The position numbers and the translations under genes were made by a program. From Phlegmacium glaucopus (lineage: Eukaryota > Basidiomycota > Agaricomycetes > Agaricales > Cortinariaceae), in contig MU130348.1 of NCBI GenBank assembly GCA_015039465.1, forward strand, positions 129,033-174,793: 45,761 nt of DNA. Direction: 5' to 3'. The notes under the pieces were generated by a model, which was not told the origin of the DNA, ran no database searches, and worked only from the letters and a program-made list of their open reading frames with translations. Positions 9,800 to 20,300 of the stretch are shown piece after piece (position 1 is the first letter of the stretch; every line of letters begins with the position of its first letter).

Positions 9800-10245
9800 C
9801 AACTTACCTATGCCCATAATCTGGCAAAAAATCACCATCTTCATGCTCATCGTTATGTATATTGTCAATAAGCCCAGGGTGTGGCGGGATTACAATAAAG
9901 GTCCATACGGCCTGTGTTGGGGTCAATAAAGTATGCGACAGACTTAGGATAACTCTCCTTTATCACCTCGTCTATTGTGGAGGTACTAAGTAAACACCAA
10001 CCATTGCAGCGCGGTCGGATAGATTAGTGGACTGGTGAACTTGGAATTATTTACATTCAGAGTGCACCAGTGTTCCTAGCTGCACAAAATAGCACAGAGT
10101 CATAGCCCAAATATTCCTTATCATTTCTACCGAGCTTCAGCTTGCTAGGATGTCTGTGTGTCACTGACTGAGGCAGATTTTCAAACTCTTGTACGCACGG
10201 GCCAGGCCATACACACCCTTAAATGGCAAGGGCTTATCCAAACTT
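9800..10245 (-). pseudogene. Possible remnant of a minus-strand gene, unknown product
   Basis: Two protein-like stretches are readable but in different frames. One reads LPQSVTHRHPSKLKLGRND then EYLGYDSVLFCAARNTGAL (about 10200 down to 10050). The other reads EVIKESYPKSVAYFIDPNTG (about 9975 down). A further frame reads LIDNIHNDEHEDGDFLPDYG and ends at a good GTAAGT donor near 9810. Stops and frame changes separate them. I cannot name a family. It may be a decayed accessory gene of the same block. Confidence 0.3.
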
Positions 10246-10386
10246 AGCCTATTCTGATGCACCATCACACGTCGGGGTGGTTGAACAACCCCTTGTGGGT
10301 TATTCCCGGGTCTGGATGAATCAATTTTTACTGTCCCTGATTTTTTACTCTCCCTGATTTTTTACTCTCAACTGCCAGCTCATCAT

Positions 10387-12300
10387 ATGTCTGCTGGATC
10401 CGCTCCTCCCTTCCCCAGCATGAGCGCACCGGCAGCCAAGCACAAGGTTGCACTCCCGCCTCTGGAACTCACTGGGGTCGAGATGGAGGTGTGCCTGCAA
10501 TGGCTAGGAGAATACGCGAAACTTGATACCAAGACCGACCGGTCTTACATGCTGCGCACTAAAATATTACCTTGACTCAAACCCCTCAATGATACTCTAA
10601 GTCAGGATGCATGGAGGGTCCAAAAGTCGGTGAGTAGGACACAATGAATAATATTGTGATTTATTAATTAAAAACAGCAAATAAATTGTTGGTTCGAGAA
10701 CCACTGCCACAAATCCAGTATTGCCACCCGCCTCTCCTTGACACGGAACATCTCTCTTAGACAGGTTGTGTGCCATATTTACAAGGCAGAAATTCAGACT
10801 ATTGCAGCAAAGAGAGCGGATGGTGCAAAACCTGGGTCACAGCGGTATATCCAGGGCTTTCAAGGGGCGGTCAATGAGTTTATGGAGCAACTCGAACCAG
10901 AAAAATTAATGGAATTGGAGCAGGTACGGGTGGAATGGAGGACTAGAGGTCAGCCGAGTGAAGTTCAAAGAAAGACTGTTGAAAGAAACGGGCATAGTTT
11001 CCTGGAAAGGTCGGCCGGAGTCCAGTATAGGGAGATGGGCATGCGAAGTATCCTCTGGGAGTTCCATGAGACAAGAGCGGGATTGAAAATTTTTTGACTG
11101 TGAGTTCATCTAATATAACTCTTTGAGCACTGATATAACATTCCGGTAGTCATGACTTTAATGAGAATCTGGGCAAGGTCAAAGTCCAGCCCTTTGAAGT
11201 CAAATTTCCCGAGGCTGTCAAACAGTTTGAAGGCTATTGGGTGCAGTACATGAGGTACTGTTATCATGTTGAGTTGGGTGAGGAAGTGGACTTGGTCGCT
11301 CAGAGTCGGGCCACAACTATCTTGATTCCGCTTAATCGGGATGTAAAAGGATTCCCATTGGTGCCTCCCCCACAGGAAGGGGACACTTTGGTATATATGA
11401 AGCAGATTATAAGAAGCTTTATCACAATGCATTATCGTAAGTTGGCACGATTCGAACTTTGACTTGTTTTTGTTCTGAATCTTTCCAGGTTTTGCTTCTG
11501 GGCATGAACATGATAGGGTCCCATGGAAGCGGATCAAAGAAAACATGGCTGATTTTATCGATCCCAAGTATCTCCCTGAAAACACAGTAATTGATGATCC
11601 CAGCGACATGAAGAAGGAGCATATCATGCAGCTACTCAATCATTGGCGACGACCAGTATCCGGTGCTGACCTGTTTAGGCTCAGCCATGTTTTGGTGAAC
11701 ACCAAGACAGATCAGTTGACGCCGGCCTTGTACAAGCATTCTCCCACCAGCACACCAACACGATTGGATGGGCCGATCAATGGTGAGCCGGTCGATGGTG
11801 AGCCAATCAATGGTGGGCCGATCAATGGTGAGCCGATCGAAGGCAGGCTAACATCCGAATGGGATGCCGAGTATATTCCTCTTGATCCTGACGGTGATGT
11901 CAACATGGATCCAGGCCTTAACCACGGAGATTCAACTCCTGTAGCATTCTCACCACAACTGCCACCGCCTGCAACTCCTGTAATTGACCCCCAATTATTT
12001 TTGGAAGAGTCCTTACAGGCCTCAGTCATCATGAAAGAGGGAGAAGGCCGACCTACCTCAACCCCAGGCCCTCCACCGGCCAGTGCTGACCAGGAGTGGC
12101 CCCGACCTCGACCACACCCAAAACAAAAAAAGACTACAGCAGTGCCATTGGCCGATCCAGATCCACAGCCACAAGCTGAGTTGGGTCGCTCAAAGCGCAT
12201 TGCAAAGCGAAAGTTAGATCCCTATACAGCTGAGGAACTTAAGGCAGCTGAACGAGCCGTACAGAAAGAGCAGGCCAAGCGACAAAAGAGGGGTCCATGA
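10387..12300 (+). pseudogene. Four-exon uncharacterised gene with two in-frame TGA codons
   Basis: Exons 10387-10629, 10678-11099, 11150-11436 and 11489-12300 keep one frame (587 codons plus stop). TGA codons interrupt it at 10573-10575 and 11095-11097, at places where CGA gives sensible sequence. All three introns are about 50 nt with clean ends. Exon 2 contains WFENHCHKSS and a long helical stretch. Exon 3 reads VKFPEAVKQFEGYWVQYM, and exon 4 begins with VPWKRIKENMADFIDPKY. The C-terminal third is low complexity: a PINGEPVDGEP run, proline-rich tracts, then a basic tail (GRSKRIAKRKLDPY, KRQKRG) that looks like a nuclear signal. From general knowledge such proteins are lineage-specific in Agaricomycetes. 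The function is unknown; position suggests a KDZ-block accessory gene. Confidence 0.55.
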
Positions 12301-12362
12301 ACATTCAACTGATTTGTAGGATTTGGGTGTTTAAATCATTTATTGCAATATCTACTTTAATA

Positions 12363-13430
12363 TCAAGGACAGTAATCTGGGTCAGAGTCCGAATAGCTAT
12401 TCCATGACAAGGACTCCGCCGTCAATGAGTGATCTGAACTTGGCCGGGTGGTGTGATAACTGGTGATACTAGGACCTGGCTGGGTGGTGTGATAACTGGT
12501 GGTACTAGGACCTGGAATGGTTGGGTCAATGTCTATGTGACCGTCACCAACTTCATATAACAAATTTTTGACATCCGTCGGCGAAAGGGCGTTCATGTGG
12601 TTCTTGAGCTGATATTGCCTCAAAGCCTTCAGATGTTGAATGTGTCGGGTAGCCGAAACCCGTTCTTCTTCCATGTTGGCCATCAGTGTCCGCACAACCT
12701 GATTGGCCTTTTTGACCTCTCCCAAGACACTGTAAAGTCAATCTCGGCAGACTCGAGATTTGCAAGAGGTCGTGCTAGTAGTAGTAGTAGTGGGTGGTGG
12801 GGAACCTTTGGGCAGTTCTGGGCACTTGTTCCCCCGAATTTTTCCATACTGCCGATTGGGAAAATGTCAATCGGGTCAGGATGGAGTGAAAAATGTTTAA
12901 CTTTATAGATGTGCCATTTGAACGCCTTCTCGGGGTCTACTGTGATTTGGTGGGTCTGCCACTCATTGTCCTTGTTCCACCAATCATTGTAATATTCATC
13001 AAAAATTTCAGTTGGGTCGTGAGGATCGGGCACACGTTCGATTTCTTCCCACATACCCTTACTGAACTGAATTTCGCCTGGAAGCTGATGATACATACAC
13101 TGACTTAGCCCCCGAAGCAAGATCGGGATGTCCAGAAAAATATTCGTAGACGCAGCCGCGTGCCCAACAATTGCCATTGCAGCGTCCTACTTTCATATGA
13201 GGCAATAAATTATCACTAAACTTTTTACGTACCAATTCATTCTGCAACCCAGTCCACCACCACACTGAGGCTTCAGTGGTTGAGGATATAGACCATTGAA
13301 CCAGGGCAGCACGGATCCTTGACGTCGCGTAGTTCAACCTGGCCATTTCTTTGCTATCCTCCACCCATTGACAGGAAGCTGCCCAGTAGTGGAATGGGTA
13401 AAGCATTACTTTTTCTTCAATTTCGGACAT
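12363..13430 (-). pseudogene. Uncharacterised minus-strand gene with a frameshift
   Basis: Exon 1 (13233-13430, starting MSEIEEKVMLYPFHYW) is joined to a second exon beginning at 13196 through a 36-nt intron (GTACGT..AAGTAG). The frame runs through DPEKAFKWHIYKVKHFSLHP to about 12740. Coherent sequence then continues one frame over (LGEVKKANQVVRTLMANMEE to the stop at 12363), so a small indel probably occurred near 12740, close to a TAG/CTA trinucleotide run at 12774-12790. The C-terminus has a duplicated SYHTTQPGPS/SYHTTRPSS motif. The family is not recognised. It lies just downstream of the KDZ transposase on the same strand, tail to tail with the four-exon gene, and is likely part of the same block. 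Confidence 0.5.
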
Positions 13431-13523
13431 GGTAGCGGTTGTATGTTAGTGATGAAAATTTGAAAATTGATCTTTGAACACCGGAATCTGAATTATGGAT
13501 AGGAGCTTGAATTGTTGAATTTA

Positions 13524-16500
13524 CTAGGGTTTACTAAATACAGAAGGATCACAATCAAAGTCGGCCCAGGTCTCCTTAAATAACCTACTGGCATGTTGCC
13601 CCATCTCTTCCCACATTGCTTTTTGCCGCTCAGCGTAAGCCTGATGCCCGTGTGTCAAGTTACCCTGCGACGATTGCCAAGCCAACCATTGCCTCTTCCA
13701 GAAAGTGAAATAGTTGATCGCCCAATGCATTTCATTTCGGGTAAGAGCTACTTCTTCTTTCCATCGGTGTAGCTGTGCCCTGGCTCGCAGCCAATGGACC
13801 CGATAGACTTGTTCTTTGTCAGTCGGGCACAGTAAGAATTCAGGATACTCACATTCCGTCAGGTGGTTATCAGTCGGTGCACCCTGGTGGACTGTCCAAA
13901 TCCAGGATAGTCTTGTTCGGCTGGAACCAGCAACATTGGGATCGGCAACCGCTGAGCTAACTTGGATGTCATTGTAGGTCAGTTCTTTGTAAACAGAGTC
14001 CAAGATGGCCGAGTCCAGGTTGAGGCTCATCATGGCCTCTCGGGTCCGTTTGTAAACTCTTGATTGCAGAACCAATGATCTATGGACAGTTTGAATTGAT
14101 GATCAGGCTCGGGTTCGATGGAGCTTATCGGTCGCCGGCCGCAGCTCTTTTTTGTATTTAAAAGCTTCTTGACCGATTATAATCCGGATTGCTGCAAGGC
14201 AGTCATTGGCATGCCCCGTGCGCAGCTCCAACTCCTTCCCCATAATTCGGGCGAGTGAGGGACGGTGAATAGAATTGTCTGGGAGCGCAGAAGGGAGGGC
14301 AATTGACGATGCTTCCGGTCGGGCCTGATCGGGTGTTATTGTGGGTGGGTCAATCGGATCCCAATTGTCCTTGAAGTCGCCTGGGATTAACTCAATTTGT
14401 CAGATACATTCCATGAATGCTTCCACCCCAAGGTACTTCTGGGAATCTGTATTGAACTTTGCCATGGATTTCACAAGATTGTCACGTCGTTTCAACAAGG
14501 TAGAGATTTTTTCTGCTGTCGGACGCTTCCCCATCCGACTTACAATTTGATCTATCTCCAATCTTTGCCATATCAGTAGGTGCCAGTGAAGGAAGTAGAA
14601 GGTTCTCACTGTTGCTCCTCAAGTTTCAGATCGGCTAGCAACCAGGCAGTCTCTCCTGCAACCCCTCGCTCTTGGAAAATCAACAACTCAAGTCTCATTT
14701 CTGCCAGTGTTTTTGCTTTGCGGAGCTAAGTCTAACAAAGATGTCAAAGGAAATGAACCACTAACCTTTTGGAATGCGAGTTTTCATTACATCCATCGCC
14801 TTCGGGTCCTTGCTCCGCTGCTCTTCAGCCTTTGAAATTTCACTCTCCCATGAATTTAGTTGCTCAACACTCGGCACCTTTGTTAAGTCTTTGAAGTACT
14901 CATCGCTTTCCAGCTCATTTTTCATGGCCCGCTTATTTTTGTTTATGATCATTCGGCCTATAACTGTGAAAATTGGAAAACCAATACAAGATGCCGACTC
15001 ACTGATTGAAACTATTTTCTTCCAGTTACTGTCGTTCATATGATCATCCAAAACCTCTGATCGGTGAGCAAGAGTGGCAGTTCTCATGCTGGGCGAAATG
15101 CCATTCAAAGTACTCCAGAGTGTCTCTAGAATTTCTCCATCCACCATACCTGCCCCTTTCACGAAGTTAGTGGCAAATCGGAACAAACAGTCATCCTGGT
15201 GGCCATGGACATGAAACATGCCGATAGCCTTTTCAAAGTCGATCACAGGGGGACTAGAAATATAACCTTTGCCTGCTATAAAACACTCGTCCATTTTCTT
15301 GTAGTATTGACACATTATGTCGTAGATCTCCAGCACTTTGCGAACTCCAACACAATTAGTGGTTTGGAATGCTTCTGATACCGAATAGTCAATGCACTTC
15401 TGTTGTTCACCCTTGAAAAAATTAACACAGCTTGATGGACAGTAGCAACCATGCCGAGCACAAGCATGCACCGCGATGCCAGTGACGTCTTTAACTCCCG
15501 ATCCCATGTTCGCGTCTAGAATTGCCCGAAATCCACTGTCCAACGATTCACAGGTATCTGTCTAACAGAATGATTCAGTATGTGTTGGTCTGCATTGATA
15601 TCAAAAACAACCCCTTTGGGATCCACAGCCTGTTTAATATGGATGGCATAAGGCCCTGTTGCGGTCATGAATCCTTCTCCGTCGGTTAGCCACACATCAT
15701 CATCAGGCCGTGTTTGTTTGATGTGATCGGCTGTGAAGTTTCCATCCACCACGAAGCTTTGCATGGTTTCATCACTTCAGAATTTCTTAAGCATCTCGAT
15801 GTGAAAGTAAAAAATAGAGCTCTTACGCAGAATATCGACTCATATGATCGGTTGGAAGGTTGACCCCTGGTTGAGGACACGCCGCACAAAAGAGAGCCAT
15901 TGAACCCTTGGTTGGCGACCCCAGCCGGTGGCCGAGCCCAAACCACTTCCTCAGCTTGAGGTTTCTCCATTGTCTTGTTGCCCGGCGAAATTCATTGTAT
16001 CGGTTCGGCACCGACTGAGGAAATGCTGGATTTGTCAATCTTCGCAGTTTCTGGTAGTATTGATATGCTGATGTCTTGCATTCAAGATTGGACAACCGGT
16101 AGTTGTCAAGGCAGTGAAAGCTGAAAACCGTCTTGATCTTGTCATAACTTGCAGCCAACATCTGCAAATCTAATAACTGTTCGTCCGGTTTGCCAACTTG
16201 TTCAGCTTCATCTGGCTTGCCAGCTTCCTCTGCTTGTTTCTGACATCTACACCAGATAACAGGGAGTGAAATCAACCCTGATGCGTCCACAATAAGGATA
16301 TGTTGAATCTCCAAGTCATCCTTTGTGGGGGTCGGGGTCCTAAGCGGGACAGGGTCAGTTTCTAATATCCCGATGTCTTGCCACTCAGGATCTTCAGGAT
16401 CGTCATCTACATTGACCGAGTCAGAGTCAGCAGGTCCAGCACTATGTTGCTGTGGTTTAGGTTGTGGTGGGTTATTGGTTGCTAGACTGTCCTCCCGATC

Positions 16501-17147
16501 CTTTCCAGCCTCAAGGGTACAGCATGCCTCATACAAGTCTTTTTGAGCCGGGCAATTCCCTCCCATATGGCCCACAGATAGGCGCACACCCACCTCCCAT
16601 AAACCTGCATCTTGGTAAAACCTGCCGGTCCACTTCTGTAATCGGTGATAGATAAGTTGCCGATGAGATTTTCGACAACATTCCTGACAATACACAGGCC
16701 GGCCGAGGCAACACAGACAGCGCCAACTGGCTAACTTCAGACAGCAGGTGCAAGTTTTCACCTCATTCCCTTCAGTAAGCAGAATACGCCCAAGGTAGCC
16801 TGATCTCTTCGGTAGCCATTGCCGCATATAATCATTTTGAGTCTGTTCAGCAATGAGCACAGCTTAAGGAATAATATGGAATTTAATACATTGCCATATG
16901 CTGCTCGCACTTCTTCCTCAGTCGGCAAGGTAGGATCCAGGTGCATTAAGTAATCATCTCCGACGCCCGAGTCATTTTCAGCTCCGTAATGCCTGAGTGG
17001 CACGGCTGGGGGGTCGATCACTCGCTGTCGATGGGGAGCACTGGAGGAACTCGGGCGATAGGGTGCGCCAACAATGATCGTTTTGCCTCGTTGCTTTTTG
17101 TAGACCCCCCTCTGAAACTCGTCTGGCAGTCTTTTGCCTTTGCCCAT
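13524..17147 (-). pseudogene. KDZ (CxC2-type) transposase, decayed
   Basis: KDZ transposases mobilise large fungal DNA transposons. Exon 1 is 16890-17147 (MGKGKRLPDEFQRG), exon 2 is 15827-16842 and exon 3 begins at 15774. Exon 2 holds the CxC2 cluster (CTCCLKLASWRCLCC, YCQECCRKSH, then HRLQKWTGRFYQD). The catalytic region shows SFVVDGNFTADH (first Asp), EIYDIMCQYYKKM (second Asp), FHVHGHQDDCLFRFATNF, and GAGMVDGEILETLWSTLN (acidic Glu), then LDDHMNDSNWKK. The C-terminal region ends VHWLRARAQLHRWKEE..YAERQKAMW, typical of the family. It is broken: a frameshift near 15555, another just after the intron around 14720-14765, a TGA at 14400-14402 and a TGA at 14103-14105. The catalytic acids are intact, so decay appears recent. 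Confidence 0.8.
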
Positions 17148-17163
17148 TGGAAGTAGGTAAGTT

Positions 17164-17199
17164 GTCCAGAGCTGCTTATAGTCCAGAGCTGCTTATATA
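17164..17199 (-). promoter_or_regulatory. TATA box and 17-bp duplication upstream of the KDZ gene
   Basis: Reading on the minus strand, TATATAAGCAGCTCTGGAC is followed at once by TATAAGCAGCTCTGGAC, a perfect 17-bp tandem duplication starting 17 bp upstream of ATG 17147. Both copies begin with a TATA-like core, which gives two candidate initiation points. Confidence 0.5.
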
Positions 17200-17690
17200 G
17201 CTGAGCATTCAGACCTCGTTGCAAACACGTTGGTACCACATTGCTAACCACATTCCATCCTGATTGATGGGTGGAACAGTCAGATAAGGTCCTACTGTCT
17301 GGACCAGGCAATGCTGGTCCACCCGAGTGGCTGGATCTGCAGCTTGGCAAATCGGCAGAATCCTCCCAAGATTTCACATGCCCGGTTTACAGCCAAATTC
17401 AGGATGTTCGGGTGAGTCCCCGAATGAGTGCCAGAACCCGGTCCGACTGGGCGTTAGGATGACCACCCGACTTTAGAAACTACCATTAGTGCCGGTTATG
17501 TACACATTCATGAGCATCTATTTTAAGGCATTGAACGAAGTATATTACATATCAAGAGACTTTGCCAATTGTAAATGGAAAAAATAATAATAATTTAAAC
17601 TTTTGTGGTCGGCTATGTCCATCCTAACACACAACCAGAGAGTAATTTGGGTACACACCCGAATCCCATTCACCGGAGGAAGGGGAGAGA
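17200..17690. other. Gene-free stretch, nothing recognised
   Basis: Upstream of the KDZ gene and before the hairpin array. I see no supported gene; an AT-rich segment lies at 17570-17600. Confidence 0.4.
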
Positions 17691-18315
17691 TTTTGCTGCA
17701 ATTCGGGTGCCCACCCGAATTGCAGCAAGCCCAACCTGATTGTCCAAAGGGTGCCATTTTGCTGCAATTCGGGTGCCCACCCAAGCAGCAAGCATTGTCC
17801 AAATGGTGCGATTTTGCTGCAATTCGGGTGGGCACCCGAATTGCAGCAAGCCCAACCCAATTGTCCAAAGGGTGCGATTTTCCTGCAATTCGGGTGCCCA
17901 CCCGAACGGCAACCCCAACCCGATCGTCCAAAGGGTGTGATTTTGCTGCAATTCGGGTGTCCACCCGAGCAACCAGCCTGACAGAATTTGTGCTGCAATT
18001 CGGGTGCCCACCCAAGTCCCAGCAGGAGAACTTGGGATTTCACCCGATGGTCGAAATGGAGAGATTGCATTATGCCCACCAGAGCAACCAGCTGGACTGA
18101 ATTCGGGGATTCACCCGATGGTCCTGCATTTCGGGTGCCCATCCGCAATTTTGCATTTCGGCCACCGGAACCAGCCTGAATCAATTTTGCATTTCTGCTG
18201 GCCCCCGAGCCATGATTTGGTGATGTGATAATTCGGGCATTCACCAATGGAGAGATTCAGGTACCCACCCGAGCAATCCACCCGAATAACCAGTAACAGC
18301 AATTCGGGTGTTCCC
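17690..18315. repeat. Array of GCAATTCGGGTG palindromes
   Basis: About ten units, spaced roughly 50-65 bp, centre on GCAATTCGGGTG facing CACCCGAATTGC. The first, at 17693-17728, has perfect 17-nt arms with a 2-nt centre. Units are linked by AGCCCAACC..ATTGTCCAAAGGGTGCGATTTTGCT. Later units (18000-18310) are degenerate and alternate full palindromes with half-sites. Long open frames on both strands are caused by the repeat and have no coding support. Confidence 0.9.
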
Positions 18316-19603
18316 CCCCCTAGTACCAAACATTTAGGGTTCAGCCAACCACCCTCTGAGGGGCCATGAGCTTATGGGTCAATGATGGGCATATTCCCAG
18401 TGTCAGCTCACTCCGCTGCTGGGGCTTTGACGGTACATTATGACACTTCGCTCTTCCGTCTGAGACGGACAAAGTGGGCTAACATATGTGCAACTTCAGC
18501 CGACAATGACGTACATAGACTCTGGTCGATGCGGCCACAGTGGCACTTTTCCACTGTTTCGGCTGTAGACGGAACATAGCTATCTAAATTAGGTTATACA
18601 CGTGTGAGCAACCTAGGTCAAGGTGATGTGTACAAGTATACAAAGTATTCAATATTCAATATTCAATTCCCATACCCTAGATACATTTACTCACGATTCT
18701 ACCTGCTACATTGCTTCCCTCACGAAATGGGGTTGCGGCACTGACCCACAGAGTTGCGTGTACATCTGGTCACTTGCGATCACTTGCGATTGACTTGCGA
18801 GTTGCCTGTCCGCAAGTGATCGCAAGTGGATCGCAAATTTCTGTATGCCCAGTTGTGTCGATTTGTGTTCAGTGAACGTTCAGTGGGCGTTGAACGGGCA
18901 ACTGGTCTCTCTCCTGCAATAACTTCAACGGCCGCCCCATAACCGTTGTCGGTGCTCTCGGATTGAAGAACGAAAACTAAGGCGTCGAACTCCCATCAAG
19001 TCTTGATTTTTGAATTAGACATGATATAGACTTACCACGAGCTATTTCCCCATTTGCAAGTCCTGCCCCTCCTCTTTATGGTGAGTGGTAGACATGGACT
19101 AACTCGTTTCTTTGTGATGGATTCGATGAATGAAGTCCAATTCAATCGTTGATATAATGACTAGACGATGACGCAGTTGTTGAACGATGAATCCGAGTCG
19201 ATGAAGGGATGGACCTGGTAAACTACAAGTGAGTTGTTGGCTTGTCTTTTTGACATAAACGCCCTCGTCACCTGCATCAGCCATAAGACCCGGTTTTCTC
19301 TATCTTTTTGGTCCATCCAGAAAATTGTCCCCGTACAGGGTGATTTCGCCGAGATAATGTTGTTATCGATTGTTGCTTAGGGAGAAGTAAGAATGGTCTG
19401 AGTGTCGATTCAGTACTGAGATGAATAGAGAGCGACGAGGAGATTTTAGGTTGAGTACCTTTGTACATGCGTCACTGGCAGCCACGCGCTTCTTTACAGC
19501 CCTCGTCACCTTCATCCGCTACAAGGCCCCGGCTTCTCTTTTCGGTCTATCCAGAAAACTTTTCATGGTCGCGCCTACAATAAACCCCAGTCCCAATAAT
19601 ATA
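18316..19603. other. Gene-free stretch with one hairpin and a spacer-repeat copy
   Basis: No supported gene. It contains the hairpin at 18770-18829. At 19420-19603 it carries a diverged copy of the spacer sequence found again at about 21690-21980 and 30950-31250 (GTACCTTTG..TGCG..ACTGGCA, then CAGCCC..GTTCACTTCCATTCGC-like). Confidence 0.5.
18770..18829. repeat. 18-bp inverted repeat
   Basis: CACTTGCGATCACTTGCG (18771-18788) faces its exact complement CGCAAGTGATCGCAAGTG (18811-18828) across 22 nt. Each arm is itself two copies of CACTTGCG. It could fold as a strong hairpin. Confidence 0.75.
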
Positions 19604-19954
19604 ATGTAGAATCTGTCATAAACCCGAGTCGTGAATGAGGTTGTTGGTTGTGGTGACCAAATTTCCAGAGGATATCGTTGGACAGTGCCCAGTAAGTGAC
19701 CAGCGACGGAAAGATTACGGAACGACTCCAAGGACTTAAAGATTCCATTTTTGATTACCATGGTATGACATTTATAGGAGTCTATTCGCAATGAAAGACA
19801 GACGGTATTTGAGTCAAGAATAGGACAGCACAAGCCTTCAGTAAGTTGACTTGAATGAGATGCGTTTAATGATGGACGTTTTCGACAACGATGAGCTTGA
19901 TGGCATATCTTAGTTCTAGCTCTCTATGTGATGAAAGTTCTAGCTGTTCTACAT

Positions 19955-20300
19955 GATCATCTATCTACCACCTCGATATCGTCGCTTAGTCGAACGCGAA
20001 TATCATCGTCTCCATTCACGATATCGACATCTCTCGTTTCCGGTATTGGATTTTGATTGTTAGCCACAAAGTGCAAACTCCCGACTCGGACGCCGCCGGT
20101 AGATTGTAACTGTTCTATATGATCATCTATCTACCATCTGGATATCATCGCTTAGTCGAACGCCAATGTCATCGTCTCTATTCACGACGAAGCCAAAGTC
20201 TTCAATATTTAGCTTCATGACTTTGTTCTGTTGTAATGACCTATTGCATCTCTGACCCTTGCTGTATATAAGAGTCTAGCATCAATACCCAAATACAGTG
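19955..20300 (-). pseudogene. Fused remnants of the seven-helix membrane-protein gene
   Basis: Two partial copies of the C-terminal exon of the gene at 28270-29493 lie in series (about 19960-20095 and 20105-20185). The second runs straight into sequence matching that gene's start-codon and promoter region (20208 onward, TAGCTTCATGACTTTG). The body of the gene is missing. This is the product expected from tandem copies followed by a deletion between them. Confidence 0.65.

Noticed and set aside
17545..18329. Several long open frames on both strands with GCPPELQQ-like or GWAPELQQ-like repeats
   Set aside because: They come from the palindromic tandem array, overlap in many frames and have no unique sequence or splice support.
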